From NCBI RefSeq assembly GCF_900111005.1, contig NZ_FOFV01000004.1, positions 186,001-250,000 on the forward strand: a stretch of 64,000 nucleotides of DNA. The letters run 5' to 3'. The translations under genes were made by a program, and so were the position numbers. Shown here piece by piece: positions 47,542 to 59,581 of the stretch (the stretch's first letter is position 1; each line of letters opens with the position of its first letter). The notes beneath the pieces are model-generated. The model did not search any database. It had not been told where the DNA came from and saw nothing but the letters and a program-made list of their open reading frames with translations. The stretch is from Lentzea albida (GTDB lineage Bacteria > Actinomycetota > Actinomycetes > Mycobacteriales > Pseudonocardiaceae).

Positions 47542-48918
47542 GTGACCGCACCCCACATCCCCGGCCTGACCGACCTGAGACCGTTGGGCGCGGGCGGATT
47601 CGCCACCGTCTACACCGCCCACCAGGCACAACTCGGTCGTGACATCGCCGTCAAGATCGACAACCGGGTGCTCGTGGACGAACGGGACCGGAGGCGGTTC
47701 CTGCGCGAGGCGCGGGCGGCCGCCAAGCTGTCGGGGCATCCGCACGTCGTCGGGGTGCACGACGCGAACATCACGCCGCAGGGCACGCCCTACATCGTCA
47801 TGGAGCTGTGCACCGGCGGGTCGCTCGCCGACCAGCTCGACGCGCGGGGGCCGTTGCACCCGGACCAGGTTCGTGACCTGGGCATCAAGCTCGCCGACGC
47901 GCTCGCCGCGGCACACCAGGAAGGCGTGCTGCACCGGGACATCAAGCCCGGCAACATCCTCGTCGACCGCTACGGCACCCCGAAGCTCGCCGACTTCGGG
48001 CTCGCGGCGCTGCTCGACGCGCAGGGCGGCAGCACGGTCACGCGGGACGCCCTGAGCCCCAGCTACGCGCCTCCCGAGGCGTTCGCGATGGCGGAACCGA
48101 CGCCGCAGGCCGACGTCTACTCGCTCGCCGCCACGCTCTACACGCTGCTCGCGGGCAAGCCGCCGCGCCCGGTGCCGTGGCCCATCACGTCGTTCGACCA
48201 GCTCGGCGAGATCCTGCGCCGGCCCGTTCCCGCGGTGCCGGGGGTGCCGCCCGCGATGCACGAGGCGCTGGCACGGGCGTTACACCCGGACGCGAACCTG
48301 CGCACGCCCAGTGCCGCACAGCTGCGGGACGAGCTGATCGACCCGATGCGGTCGCCGACCGTGCCGGTGCCTCCCCCGCCGAAGAGCAGGAGGTGGCCGC
48401 TGGTCGCAGCCGCGGCGGGGCTGGTCGCCGTGGTCGTGGCGGGCGTGCTGATCTTGAATCCGTTCGGTGGCAAGGAGCAGTCGAACGCGCAGGGGCCCGG
48501 TCCGGCGACGACGCAGCCGGGTGGAGCCGAGGACATCCCGCCTTACCTCAAGAAGTGCGACAGCGGGTTCTGCATCGAGAAGTCGACCTGCTTCCGCGGC
48601 ATCACGAACATCGGCGGCATGCCCGCGGTCGCGCGGAAGGTGTCCAGCTGCTCCGACCTGCACTACTGGGAGGCCTTCACCGGCGGCTGGCTCTCCGGGG
48701 AGATCCCAGCGGTCGACTCCGACGAGCTGATGGCCTCGCCCGAGCTGAAGGACGTCTGCACGGCCGCGGCGATGAAGGCGAACTCGCGGCCGACCGTCGA
48801 CACCACCGGCTGGGAGATGTCTGCCGTGGGGTTCAAGGACGGCACGCGCAACTACTTCCTCTGCCTCGGGAAGCAGCCCGAGGCCGGCGAGGTCGTCACC
48901 AGCGCGTTCGGCAGCTGA
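47542..48918 (+). CDS. Membrane Ser/Thr protein kinase with Cys-rich ectodomain
   Basis: 458 residues from GTG 47542. The kinase domain has the P-loop LGAGGFATVY (15-24), Lys38, HRDIKPGN (131-138) and DFG (151-153). A membrane helix lies at about 285-306. The outer part has seven Cys (CDSGFCIEKSTC, SSCSDLHYWEAF, DVCTAA, FLCLG) and is related in plan to the ectodomain of the kinase at 7953-9419. It probably responds to an envelope signal. TATGCT a few bases upstream may be a -10 for a short-leader transcript. Confidence 0.85.
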   Translation: MTAPHIPGLTDLRPLGAGGFATVYTAHQAQLGRDIAVKIDNRVLVDERDRRRFLREARAAAKLSGHPHVVGVHDANITPQGTPYIVMELCTGGSLADQLDARGPLHPDQVRDLGIKLADALAAAHQEGVLHRDIKPGNILVDRYGTPKLADFGLAALLDAQGGSTVTRDALSPSYAPPEAFAMAEPTPQADVYSLAATLYTLLAGKPPRPVPWPITSFDQLGEILRRPVPAVPGVPPAMHEALARALHPDANLRTPSAAQLRDELIDPMRSPTVPVPPPPKSRRWPLVAAAAGLVAVVVAGVLILNPFGGKEQSNAQGPGPATTQPGGAEDIPPYLKKCDSGFCIEKSTCFRGITNIGGMPAVARKVSSCSDLHYWEAFTGGWLSGEIPAVDSDELMASPELKDVCTAAAMKANSRPTVDTTGWEMSAVGFKDGTRNYFLCLGKQPEAGEVVTSAFGS

Positions 48919-48955
48919 AGAAATCCACTTGCGACGGTCACTAACGTAGACCGAC

Positions 48956-49741
48956 GTGCGTGTTCACGCCGATTTGATCATTGCTGGATTCCGAAGGTAC
49001 TCGACCTACCGACAAGCGATGCTGGCCGGGATGACCACGAACGTGGTCTTCGGCCTGTTGCGGGTCGCGATCCTCGTCGCCGCTCTCCGGGCGGCGAACG
49101 GGGAGATCGCGGACTACGACATCGCTGCCGCCAACACGTACGTCTGGATCGGGCAGGGGCTGCTCGGGTTCGTCCTGTTGTGGGGAACCAACGAGCTCGC
49201 CGAGCGCGTGCGATCCGGTGACGTAGTAGTAGACCTTTACAGGCCGTGGAACCTCCAAGGCGCCCTCCTCGCGGAGGACGTCGGGCGGGGTGGCTACGCC
49301 CTCCTGACACGGCTGGTGCCGCCGATGGTGTTCGGCATGCTGCTGTTCCCGTTCCAGTTCCCGCAGAACGCCGTGCAGTGGCCGTTGTTCGGCATCAGCG
49401 CGCTGCTCGCGCTGGTGATCAGCTTCGGCTTCCGGTTCCTCATCGACATCAGCTCGTTCTGGCTGCTCGACAACCGGGGGCTGTACGGGTTCTGGAACGT
49501 CTCGTCGGGCCTGCTGTGCGGCCTGACGGTGCCCATCGCGTTCTTCCCGGGGTGGGCGCGGGACGTGCTGTGGATGACGCCGTTCCCGGCCGTGCTGCAG
49601 GCTCCGATCGACGTGTTCCTCGGGCACGGCGATCCGTGGGAACTCCTGCTGTTGCAGGCGTTCTGGGCCGTGGTGATGCTGGGGATCGGCCATGTCACGT
49701 TGCAGCGCGCCATGCGGAAGGTGGTGTTGCAGGGTGGCTGA
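48956..49741 (+). CDS. ABC-2 type exporter permease (first subunit)
   Basis: 261 residues with six membrane helices. The arrangement with a second permease and an ATPase, and segments such as LYRPWNLQGALLAEDVGRGG, match the DUF990/ABC-2 family of actinobacterial exporters. The substrate is unknown. It overlaps the next permease gene by eight bases. Confidence 0.82.
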   Translation: MRVHADLIIAGFRRYSTYRQAMLAGMTTNVVFGLLRVAILVAALRAANGEIADYDIAAANTYVWIGQGLLGFVLLWGTNELAERVRSGDVVVDLYRPWNLQGALLAEDVGRGGYALLTRLVPPMVFGMLLFPFQFPQNAVQWPLFGISALLALVISFGFRFLIDISSFWLLDNRGLYGFWNVSSGLLCGLTVPIAFFPGWARDVLWMTPFPAVLQAPIDVFLGHGDPWELLLLQAFWAVVMLGIGHVTLQRAMRKVVLQGG

Positions 49742-50531
49742 GTTCGTCTACCCCAAGCTCATCGGCGCGCGCCTCAGGAGCCAGCTGTCGTACCGCGCGT
49801 CGTTCGCGATCGACTTCGTCACGCAGGTCATCGCGCAGGGCTACGAGATGGTCGTCATCCTCGTCCTGTTCACCCAGATCGACGCGCTGGGCGGCTTCAC
49901 CAAGAACGAAGTGCTGCTCATGTACGCGTTCGCGGGGGCGGCGTTCGGGGTCGCGGACCTGTTCGCCGGGCAGCTCGACAACCTGCCGACCTACATCCGC
50001 ACGGGCAGCTTCGACGTGCTGCTGATGCGGCCGCTCCGGACGTTGCCGCAGATCATGTGCTCCGACATCCGCCTGCGCAGGATCGGGCGGATCACCGGTG
50101 CGCTCGCGGTCATGTTCTACGCGCTGGCGCACGTGCCGGTCGACTGGTCGCCGGCGAAGGTCCTGCTGACGGTCCTGACGCCGGTCGCGGGCGCGGTCAT
50201 CTACAGCGCGGTCTGGGTGGTGGCGTGCTCGATCTGCTTCTGGATCGTCGAGGGGCGCGAGTTCGCCAACGCGGTCACCTACGGCAGCAACGCCTTCACG
50301 TCGTACCCGATCAACGTCTACTCGCGGCCGCTGCGGTGGCTGATGGCGTTCGTCGTGCCGGGGGCGTTCGTCGCGTACTACCCGAGCCTCGCGCTGCTCG
50401 GCAGACAGGACCCGCTCGGCCTTCCCGGCTGGGTGGGCTGGACATCACCGCTCGTCGCGGCGCTGGCGGCGGGGGTCGCCGCGCTGGTGTGGCGGTTCGC
50501 GGTCAGGCACTACCGGGGAACGGGATCATGA
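49734..50531 (+). CDS. ABC-2 type exporter permease (second subunit)
   Basis: 265 residues from GTG 49734, which overlaps the previous stop. Six hydrophobic helices, with SYRASFAIDFVTQVIAQG at the N-terminus and LLMRPLRTLPQI in a cytoplasmic loop, as in DUF990-type permeases. It would form a heterodimer with the product of the preceding gene. Its stop overlaps the ATPase start as ATGA. Confidence 0.82.
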   Translation: MAEFVYPKLIGARLRSQLSYRASFAIDFVTQVIAQGYEMVVILVLFTQIDALGGFTKNEVLLMYAFAGAAFGVADLFAGQLDNLPTYIRTGSFDVLLMRPLRTLPQIMCSDIRLRRIGRITGALAVMFYALAHVPVDWSPAKVLLTVLTPVAGAVIYSAVWVVACSICFWIVEGREFANAVTYGSNAFTSYPINVYSRPLRWLMAFVVPGAFVAYYPSLALLGRQDPLGLPGWVGWTSPLVAALAAGVAALVWRFAVRHYRGTGS

Positions 50532-51499
50532 TCGAGGTCAGGGAGCTCCGCAGGGAGTTCAAGGTCGCCACGTCGAAAGGCCTGCGGCGCAACTACAAGA
50601 CCGTGACGGCGGTCGACGGCGTCACGTTCGACGTCGCCGCGGGCGAGGCCGTCGGCTACGTCGGGCCGAACGGGGCGGGCAAGTCCACGACGATCAAGAT
50701 GCTGACCGGGATCCTGGTCCCGACGAGCGGCCACCTCACGGTCAACGGCGTGGACCCGTCGAAGCAGCGGCGCGACCTGGCGAGGCGCATCGGCGTCGTG
50801 TTCGGCCAGCGCAGCCAACTCTGGTGGGACCTGCCACTGAAGGACAGCTTCGACCTGCTCAGGTCCATCTACCGGGTGTCGGCGCAGGACCACCGGGCGC
50901 GCCTCGACGAGTGCGTGGAGCTGCTCGGCCTGCAGGAGACCCTCCAGATCCCGGTGCGGCAGCTCTCGCTGGGGCAGCGGATGCGCGGCGAGATCACCGC
51001 GGCCCTGCTGCACGCCCCGGAGCTCCTGGTGCTGGACGAGCCGACGATCGGCCTGGACCTGGAGTCCAAGGAACGCCTCAGGGAGTTCCTCGCGGACCTC
51101 AACACCCGTCGCGGCACGACGCTCCTGCTCACCACGCACGACCTGGACGACATCGAACGCCTCTGCCCGCGGCTCATGGTGATCGACCACGGCCGGGTGC
51201 TCGCCGACGGCCCGCTGGACGAGCTGCGCGCCGAGGTCACGCCGGAGCGCGAGCTGGTCATCGACCTCAGGGAACCCGGACCTGCGCCGGACGTCCCAGG
51301 AGTAACGGCGGTGCGCAGCGAGGCGGGCGGATTGCGACACCACCTCACGTTCAGGAGAGCGGAGACGACGGCGGCGCAGTTGATCACGCAGGTGGTGCGG
51401 CAGGTGGAGGTCCACGACCTGGCCGTCGTGGAGCCCGAGATCGACGACGTCATCCGCAAGCTCTACCAACGCCAACTCGATCAAGACGCACATCGGTAG
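50528..51499 (+). CDS. ABC exporter ATP-binding protein
   Basis: 323 residues from ATG 50528. Walker A is GPNGAGKST (about 48-56), the signature is LSLGQRMRGE and Walker B is LLVLDEPTIGLD. FGQRSQLWWDLP is typical of ATPases paired with DUF990 permeases. A C-terminal domain of about 85 residues follows. It drives the exporter formed by the two preceding genes. Confidence 0.92.
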   Translation: MIEVRELRREFKVATSKGLRRNYKTVTAVDGVTFDVAAGEAVGYVGPNGAGKSTTIKMLTGILVPTSGHLTVNGVDPSKQRRDLARRIGVVFGQRSQLWWDLPLKDSFDLLRSIYRVSAQDHRARLDECVELLGLQETLQIPVRQLSLGQRMRGEITAALLHAPELLVLDEPTIGLDLESKERLREFLADLNTRRGTTLLLTTHDLDDIERLCPRLMVIDHGRVLADGPLDELRAEVTPERELVIDLREPGPAPDVPGVTAVRSEAGGLRHHLTFRRAETTAAQLITQVVRQVEVHDLAVVEPEIDDVIRKLYQRQLDQDAHR

Positions 51500-51542
51500 A
51501 GTCGTAACCAACAGAACCGGACAGTTCGGGCAAGGAGAGCGA

Positions 51543-51890
51543 ATGCGCGTAGTCGGAACGCTGGCAGCAGCCGCCATCGCGTTGGGCAGCCTGACGGCCT
51601 GCGACACGCTCCAGGGGGTCAGCGACACCGCGGACAAGGTGAAGCTGTGCGCCGACGCGGTTCAGCTGGTGGGCTTCTCGCCGGACATGAGCGACCCGCA
51701 GAAGGCGCTGGAGGACACCCAGGCCAAGGCGAAGGAGCTCGAGACGCTGGCGAACTCCGCGCCGGACGAGCAGGTGAAGAAGGCTCTCGAAGAAGCGGCC
51801 AACGGCATGCAGAACGTCAGCTCCGCGGCGGACTGGGTGCAGCAGAAGGCCGACCTCGTCGCGAAGGTGTCGGCCGCCTGCGGCGGATGA
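51543..51890 (+). CDS. Small helical lipoprotein
   Basis: 115 residues. A signal peptide ends in the lipobox LTAC (Cys20). The mature part is helical and contains Cys at residue 37 and near the C-terminus that could pair. A GGAGA site precedes the ATG. The family is not recognised; similar small lipoproteins occur in Pseudonocardiales. Confidence 0.7.
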   Translation: MRVVGTLAAAAIALGSLTACDTLQGVSDTADKVKLCADAVQLVGFSPDMSDPQKALEDTQAKAKELETLANSAPDEQVKKALEEAANGMQNVSSAADWVQQKADLVAKVSAACGG

Positions 51891-51911
51891 GCACTTGAGC
51901 CCTGTTGCGCT

Positions 51912-51974
51912 CCTCCGGTGGCGGCTTAGGCTTTAGCGCGTTCATCGCGCAGGCCTCACGCCGCACACCGGAGG
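51912..51974 (+). promoter_or_regulatory. Long-range inverted repeat that can mask the DUF1918 ribosome site
   Basis: CCTCCGGTG (51912-51920) is the exact inverse of CACCGGAGG (51966-51974). The second arm holds the GGAGG that lies 12 bases before the ATG at 51987. If both are in the mRNA, the ribosome site would be paired. A regulatory role is inference only. Confidence 0.4.
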
Positions 51975-51986
51975 TGTTGCAGCACC

Positions 51987-52178
51987 ATGCAAGCAACAGT
52001 GGGTGACAGGCTTCACGTCCACAGCCGTTCCATCGGACTCGAGGAGCGCCTCGGCGAGATCCTCGAAGTGCGCGGGACCGACGGACATCCGCCGTACCTC
52101 GTCCGCTTCAACGACGGGCACGAAGGTCTGGTGTTCCCCGGACCCGACTGCGTCGTCGAGCCGCGGGGCTCCGTCTAA
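51987..52178 (+). CDS. DUF1918 domain protein
   Basis: 63 residues. VGDRLHVHSRSIG at the N-terminus, EILEVRGTDGHPPYLVRFNDGHEGLVFPGPDCVVEP at the C-terminus: this is the whole DUF1918 domain, a small beta-barrel-like actinobacterial protein of unknown function. The last four bases overlap the convergent phosphatase-like gene. Confidence 0.88.
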   Translation: MQATVGDRLHVHSRSIGLEERLGEILEVRGTDGHPPYLVRFNDGHEGLVFPGPDCVVEPRGSV

Positions 52179-52996
52179 CCCAGCACGGTCGCGATCAGCT
52201 CCTCGGCCAGCTGAGGAGTCGCTGCCGCCACGCCCGACCACCGGTGGGTCAGGTCGGGCTCGAACGTGAACGGCCGCCCGTGCAGGTCGACCAGCACCCC
52301 GCCCGCCGCGGGGACGGTGACCAGTGCCGTCGCGAGGTCCATGATGCGGTGCGTGTCGCTGCCGGGATCGATGAACGCGTCGACCGTGCCCTCCGCGACC
52401 AGCATGGTCTCCAGGCAGGTCGTGCACAGCACACGGATGCGGTCCGCGCTGTTCGCGATGCGCAGCCACGCGTCCTGAGTGCCTGTCTTCGGACGCATCA
52501 GGCACACGGACGCGCCCTTCAACGTCGTGCGGCCGGTGGTGCGGAACGCCGTCGGCACTCCTGCGCGCGCATGCCACGCACGGCCCGTGTCGAACCACGT
52601 CGTGAGGGCTTCTTTCGCCGTGCCGTCTTCCACGAGCGCGCCGGCGAAGCACGAGAGAGGCACGCCGAACGCGGCGTTCGCGGACCCGTCGACCGGGTCG
52701 ATGACGAGGGTGATCGAGGAGCCGTTGTCGACGAACCCGGCCTCTTCGGAGAGCAGGTTCACGCGATTGCGGTGGATGGACTCCAGGATCGCGTCCTCGA
52801 CGATGCGGTCGACGCGCATCGTCGGTGTTCCGTCGGCGCCGTCCGCGACTTCCTCGCGGAGTTCGAGGCGCGTGTGCAGAGTTCGGGCACGCCCGTACGC
52901 CGCTGACGCCGCGCGGGCGGCGTCAGCGAGCGCCGGGTGTACGTCATCGGAGAGCTGTGGCCGGGGAACGTCCCAAGGGATCAGCACGTTCCCCAC
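52175..52996 (-). CDS. Inositol monophosphatase family protein
   Basis: 273 residues. The metal-binding motif DPVDGSANAAFGVP (about 100-113) replaces the usual DPIDGT, EEAG supplies another ligand (near 85), and DLATALVTVPAAGG fits the second site. The family includes inositol-1-phosphatase, FBPase and PAP phosphatase; the substrate here cannot be told. It lies 15 bases downstream of mdh on the same strand. Confidence 0.82.
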   Translation of the reverse strand: MGNVLIPWDVPRPQLSDDVHPALADAARAASAAYGRARTLHTRLELREEVADGADGTPTMRVDRIVEDAILESIHRNRVNLLSEEAGFVDNGSSITLVIDPVDGSANAAFGVPLSCFAGALVEDGTAKEALTTWFDTGRAWHARAGVPTAFRTTGRTTLKGASVCLMRPKTGTQDAWLRIANSADRIRVLCTTCLETMLVAEGTVDAFIDPGSDTHRIMDLATALVTVPAAGGVLVDLHGRPFTFEPDLTHRWSGVAAATPQLAEELIATVLG

Positions 52997-53011
52997 CCTG
53001 CCACGAAGAAC

Positions 53012-54669
<1,658 letters not shown>

Positions 54670-54684
<15 letters not shown>

Positions 54685-57369
54685 TCCCGTGATCTCCACC
54701 AGGACGCCGTCCGCGACCATCTCCTCGACGGCCTTCGGCAGCAGGTAGGCGGTGCCGCCGCCCGGCTGCTCGAACCACGGCACGGCCACGCCGGTCAGCA
54801 CCTCGAGCGGGCGGCGCAACCGGTACACGCGGTACGGGCGGTTGATCCACGACGGCACGAGGCTGCGTTCCGGGAACGGCGTGCCCGCCACGTAGACGAG
54901 GTTGCCGGTCTGGTCGCCGTAGCGGTCGACCTCGGTGCCCGCCGGCAGCTCGAACATCTGCTTGTGGCGGAACAACGTGAGCGGCGGCTCGCCCGCGAGC
55001 GGCGAGATCGGGAACTTCCGCTTCGCCGGTTCCTCCTGCGCCACGGCGGCGGCGACCGGCGACGGTGCCTGCTGCGGTGCGGGAGGCGGCACGGACTGCA
55101 CCTGCGTCGGGGCCGCGGCCTGCGGCATCGGCGCGGCCTGCGGCATCGGCGCGGGCGGGGTCTGCGGCGGCATCGGCGGGCGCTGCGGCGGCACGGGACG
55201 GCGCGGCGGTTCCTCGCGGAAGCCGTTGGTCATCGGCCGTTGCGGAGCGCCCCTCGGCGGGATCGTGCGGAAGTTGCCCAGCACCAGCCTGCCGATCAGG
55301 TACGCCGACGCGTCCTCGACCTTGTCGAACCGCACCGGGTTCTTGGGGCCGTGGTCGAACCAGGCGACCTCCCAGCTGTCGCCCTCGAGGCGCAGCGTCC
55401 AGGTGCGGTCGGCCGGTTCGCCGCCGATCCGGAACACGCCGTGCGGCACGTTCAGGTCGTCCAGCGCGCGGCGGGTGCCCGCCAGTTCGCGGTCCTCCTC
55501 CTGCGTGACCTGCCGCGGCGGCTTCACCGGTTCCGGTTCGGGCTCGGGTTCCGGCTCCGGTTCGGGCTCGTTGAACAGCGCCGCGTCGAACTGGGTGGTC
55601 TCCTCCGAACGCGTCGGAGCGGGCGCGACGGCCGCCACGGGCACGGCGGCGACCACGGGCGGAGCCTCGGGCTCCGGCTCGAAGTGCGAGTCGAGCCGGG
55701 AGTCGAAACGGGTCTCGAACTCCTCGTCGAACTTCGCCGCCTCGAACGACGTCGTCGACTCGATCTCCTCTTCGGCGAGGTCGGGCTCGTCCTCGGCGAC
55801 CGGGACGACCGGGTGTTCCTCGGTGACCTCGGCCGGGCTCTCGAGCGGCTCGTCGAGGACCGGGCTCCACGCCATCGTGTCCTGCATGGCGTCGCGCGGG
55901 CGTTCCTCGGTCTCGGCCTCGATGTGGTCGGTGACCTCTGCTTCGCGGTGGTGCGTGAGGAGTTCTGGCTCCGCCTCGATGTGGTCGGTGAGCTCGGCCT
56001 CCCGGTGGTGCGTGAGGAGCTCGGGCTCGTCGGGCCCCGCGGTGGGGATCTCGGGTTCCTCGGGAACGTCCACGTCGTGACGTTCGTCCTCGGGTTCCGT
56101 TTCGTTCGGCTTCTCGGCGACGGGTTCCGGAGCGGCCTCGGGGACGACCTCGGCGGCCGGCTCCTCCTCCAGGTCGGCCGGGTGCGGCGCGAAGAGGTCC
56201 ATGCCCGCGCCGTAGGTGTCGCGCAACGTCCTGTCGTCGACCGTGTCCGGCACGCCGTCGGAGTCGAAGACCACCCGGTAGGGCGGCCCGTCACCGGCGA
56301 GCGGCGGCGCGGCCACCGCGATCGTCTCGCCGAGGTCCGGCTCCGGCTCGGGCCGGGGCTGCTCGGCGGCGCGCGGCGGCTCCGGGTAGAGGGGCTCGAA
56401 GTCGTACTCCTCCTCCGGCTCCTCCGCCGCCTCCTGCTCGGCCTCGAACTTCGGCGCCGCGACGTACTGCGTCTCCTCGGCGGCGGGTTCGGGCTGCGGC
56501 TTGCGCTCCGGTTCGCGCTTCGGTTCGGGCTCGACCGGCACGGGCACCACGGTGCCGGGAGGCGCGGCGGGCGCCCCCAGGTTCGCGGCGGCGGCGAGCC
56601 TCGACTCCTCCGAGACCTCCGGCAGGGCGAACCCGGCTCCACGCGCGCGTTCGACCAGCTCGGGCTCGGGCGGCACGCCGTACTTGCGCAGGTAGTACGC
56701 GACCCCGGCGGGCCAGATCCACACACCGTCGGTCTGGAACCCGGACGGCACGACCGGCGGCGCGTCCGGGTGCAGCACGTCGTTGTCGAAGCCGCGTCCG
56801 GCCACGGCGACCGGGGCGTTCGACAGGTACGCGAGCAGCGGCGCGACCTCGGGTTCGGGCACCGGCGGCCGGTTGACCGACGGACGGCCGCCCGGTCCGG
56901 CGCCGTCGAACACGCGGACGGTGCGGAACGCCGGCGTCGGCGGGTTCAGCCTGCGGCGCAGCCAGTCGGGGACGTTCTCCTCGGCACGCGGGAAGAACCG
57001 CATCTCGTCGACGTACGCCTGCTGCGGAGGAGGCGTCTGCCAGCTCGGCTCGGCGCGGTCGAAGTCGAGGTTGTAGCTCGACGGGTGGTCGAGCTGGTAG
57101 CGGGCGTTGGTCCAGCTGCCACGGCCTTCGCGGTGCATGCCGGCACGCAGCCGCGCGAACAGCGAGGCCACCTCCTGCGGCGCCTGCCAGGCGCGCTTGC
57201 TCCCGTCCTGCAGGCGGAGCTCGGCCTCCAGTTCGAAGTACCGGCCGGTGGCTCGGTACTGGGCGATCACGCTTCGCCAGTCCTCTGGTGCGGCCCGCAT
57301 CAGAGTCAGGCCGATCTGCTTGACGAGAGCGTCCTGCTCGGTCGGGTTCAACGGCTTCGGCTCGGACAC
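54670..57369 (-). CDS. TNT (NAD glycohydrolase) toxin-domain protein with immunity-like N-terminus
   Basis: 899 residues without a signal peptide. Residues about 5-105 resemble the YezG/DUF600-type immunity fold. Residues about 255-610 are a long Glu/Pro-rich disordered region with a tandem 19-residue repeat (PELLTHHREAELTDHIEAE, twice). A second small folded segment follows at about 640-710 (GTRRALDDLNVPHGVFRIG) and a Pro/Gln-rich linker. Residues about 790-895 match the TNT domain: LPAGTEVDRYGDQTGNLVY, GTPFPERSL and PWFEQPGGG. TNT domains hydrolyse NAD+. The Gln of the QPGGG motif is kept, while the segment that usually has PYHXY reads PYRVY. Secretion route and immunity partner are not evident nearby. 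Confidence 0.78.
55918..56029 (-). repeat. 57-bp tandem repeat inside the TNT-protein gene
   Basis: Two adjacent copies of a 57-bp unit encode the 19-residue repeat of the TNT protein. They differ at only a few, mostly silent, positions, which points to a recent duplication. Confidence 0.75.
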
Positions 57370-57508
57370 GCCAACATCTTCCCCCGCAACTCGCCGGATC
57401 GCACACGTCCCCCGCCACTGCGCCGAACGGTGGAGGCCCGACCATAACGTGGTCGACGTGCAAGGTTAAAGCTGATCAAGAACACCCCTCGACCCCTCTG
57501 GAGGCGCT

Positions 57509-58429
57509 GTGACGCGGTCCGCGCAGGTGACCGGCGGTCTGCTGGCGGCGGCGGGCGGTGTGGCGATCGCGGTGCAGGCGCGCGTCAACGGTTCGCTCGC
57601 CCAGTCGCTCGGCAACGGGCTGGTGGCGGCGTTGATCTCGTTCGCCGGCGGGTGGTTCGTGCTGCTCGCGGTGGTCCTGACCCGACAGTCCGGCCGCGAC
57701 GGCCTCCTGCGGCTGCGGGACGCGCTGCGCGGGCGCCGCATCCGCTGGTGGGAGTGCGTCGGCGGGATCAGCGGCGCGGTGCTGGTGGGCTCGCAGGGGC
57801 TCGCGGTCGCGACGATCGGTGTGGCGGTGTTCACGGTCGCGGTCGTGATCGGGCAGGTCGTGAGCAGCATGGTCGTGGACAACCTCGGGGTCGGGCCCGG
57901 CGAGCCGAAGCCGATCACGAGGACCCGTGTCGCCGGGGCGGCCGTCGGTGTCGTCGCCGTCACGATCGCGGTGTCGGACCAGTTCACGTCCCCCGGCGGG
58001 TTGTGGCTCGCGGTGCTGCCGCTGGTCGCGGGCCTGCTGATGGGCTGGCAGCAGGCGGTGAACGGGCTGGTGCGCGAGGCCGCCGACAACTCGATGGCGA
58101 CGATCCTGGTGAACTTCAGCGTGGGCACGGCGGCGTTGCTGCTGGTCAACGCGGTGACGTGGAGCGGGGTCCCCGGTGAGTTCCCCTCTGGCTGGTGGCT
58201 CTACCTCGGCGGCCTGCTGGGCATCGTCGGTGTCGGTGGCGCGATCGTGTCGGTGCGGTTCATCGGCGTGCTGATGGTGGGTCTGTGCGGCGTGTGCGGC
58301 CAGCTCATCGGGGCCGTGCTGCTCGACGCGGTGAGCGGGCACCTGGCGTTGCCGACGCTCGTCGGCGTGGTGCTGACGCTGGTGTCGGTGGGCGTCGCCG
58401 CGCTGCCCAGTGGGAGGATGAGGGCGTGA
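57509..58429 (+). CDS. DMT-family transporter (YdcZ-like)
   Basis: 306 residues from GTG, with TCTGGAGG upstream. About ten hydrophobic helices in two similar halves, each beginning with a GGxxxAxQxxVN-like segment ([13 protein letters not shown] and [13 protein letters not shown]). This is the pattern of the DUF606/YdcZ branch of the drug/metabolite transporter superfamily. The substrate is unknown. It is coupled to folD by a GTGA overlap. Confidence 0.85.
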   Translation: MTRSAQVTGGLLAAAGGVAIAVQARVNGSLAQSLGNGLVAALISFAGGWFVLLAVVLTRQSGRDGLLRLRDALRGRRIRWWECVGGISGAVLVGSQGLAVATIGVAVFTVAVVIGQVVSSMVVDNLGVGPGEPKPITRTRVAGAAVGVVAVTIAVSDQFTSPGGLWLAVLPLVAGLLMGWQQAVNGLVREAADNSMATILVNFSVGTAALLLVNAVTWSGVPGEFPSGWWLYLGGLLGIVGVGGAIVSVRFIGVLMVGLCGVCGQLIGAVLLDAVSGHLALPTLVGVVLTLVSVGVAALPSGRMRA

Positions 58430-59274
58430 CTGCGACGCTGCTCAACGGCAACGAAACCCGGAACGCGCTGTTCGAGGACCTCAAGGCGCGGGTCGCCGCG
58501 CTGCCCGGCTCGGTCGGCCTGGCCACCGTGCTGGTCGGCGACGACCCCGGCTCGCACTCGTACGTCAAGGGCAAGCACCGCGCGTGCGAGAAGGTCGGCA
58601 TCAAGTCGATCCGGCGCGACCTGCCCGAGTCGACGACGCAGGAGGAGCTGGAAGCCGTCATCGACGAGCTGAACGCGAACCCCGAGGTCACCGCGTACAT
58701 CGTCCAGCTGCCGCTGCCGAAGCACCTGAACGCGAACGCGATCCTGGAGCGCATCGACCCGGCCAAGGACGGCGACGGCCTGCACCCCGTCAACCTCGGC
58801 AAGCTCGTGCTCGGCGAGGAGGCGGCGCTGCCCGCGACCCCGCGCGGCATCGTGGAGCTGCTGCGCCGCTACGACGTGCCGCTCGCCGGCGCGAACGTCA
58901 CCGTGGTCGGCCGCGGCGTCACCGTGGGCCGCCCGATCGGCCTGCTGCTGACCCGCCGTTCCGAGAACGCCACCGTGACGCTGTGCCACACCGGCACGAA
59001 GGACCTGGCCGCCGAGGTGCGCCGCGCGGACATCGTGATCGCGGGCGCGGGCAGCCCCGGTCTGATCACGGCGGACATGGTCAAGCCCGGCGCGGCCGTC
59101 GTCGACGTCGGCATCACCCGCACCGAGGCGGGCCTCGTCGGCGACGTGGCCCCCGAGGTGCGCGAGGTCGCCGGCTGGCTCGCCCCGATCCCCGGTGGCG
59201 CCGGCCCGATGACGGTCGCGATGCTGCTCACCAACACCGTTGAAGCCGCCGAGCGCGCCCATGCAGCGGTCTGA
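58426..59274 (+). CDS. folD: Methylenetetrahydrofolate dehydrogenase/cyclohydrolase
   Basis: 282 residues from GTG 58426. The catalytic Lys is in [12 protein letters not shown] (near 45), and [31 protein letters not shown] and [19 protein letters not shown] (nucleotide site) are all typical. It interconverts methylene-, methenyl- and formyl-tetrahydrofolate. The DUF3017 gene overlaps its 3' end, as next to folD in other actinobacteria. Confidence 0.96.
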   Translation: MTATLLNGNETRNALFEDLKARVAALPGSVGLATVLVGDDPGSHSYVKGKHRACEKVGIKSIRRDLPESTTQEELEAVIDELNANPEVTAYIVQLPLPKHLNANAILERIDPAKDGDGLHPVNLGKLVLGEEAALPATPRGIVELLRRYDVPLAGANVTVVGRGVTVGRPIGLLLTRRSENATVTLCHTGTKDLAAEVRRADIVIAGAGSPGLITADMVKPGAAVVDVGITRTEAGLVGDVAPEVREVAGWLAPIPGGAGPMTVAMLLTNTVEAAERAHAAV

Positions 59275-59581
59275 CGCGCAGGCGCTCATGGGCGAGACCC
59301 GCTGGCGTTCCGGTCCCGGCAAGCACCTGCCGTTCGCGCTGGTGCTGGGGGTCGGCGCGCTCGGGCTCGTGCGGATCTTCCAGTACCACTGGCGGCAGGG
59401 CGCCGTGCTGCTCGGCGTGTCGTTGCTGGTCGCGGCCGTGCTGCGGATCCTCGTGACCGACGAGCAGGCGGGTCTGATCAAGATCCGCGGCCGCGGTATG
59501 GACGCGTTCCTCTACTCGACGCTGGGCGTCGTGGTGATCGCCGTCGCCCTGACGATCACCGGCGGCCCGCTCAGCCGATAG
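59261..59581 (+). CDS. DUF3017 small membrane protein
   Basis: 106 residues from ATG 59261, overlapping the folD end by 14 bases; ATG 59288 is a shorter option. Three hydrophobic helices ([49 protein letters not shown]) with [15 protein letters not shown] between the last two match DUF3017. The function is unknown. It overlaps the convergent TetR gene by 11 bases. Confidence 0.82.
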   Translation: MQRSDAQALMGETRWRSGPGKHLPFALVLGVGALGLVRIFQYHWRQGAVLLGVSLLVAAVLRILVTDEQAGLIKIRGRGMDAFLYSTLGVVVIAVALTITGGPLSR

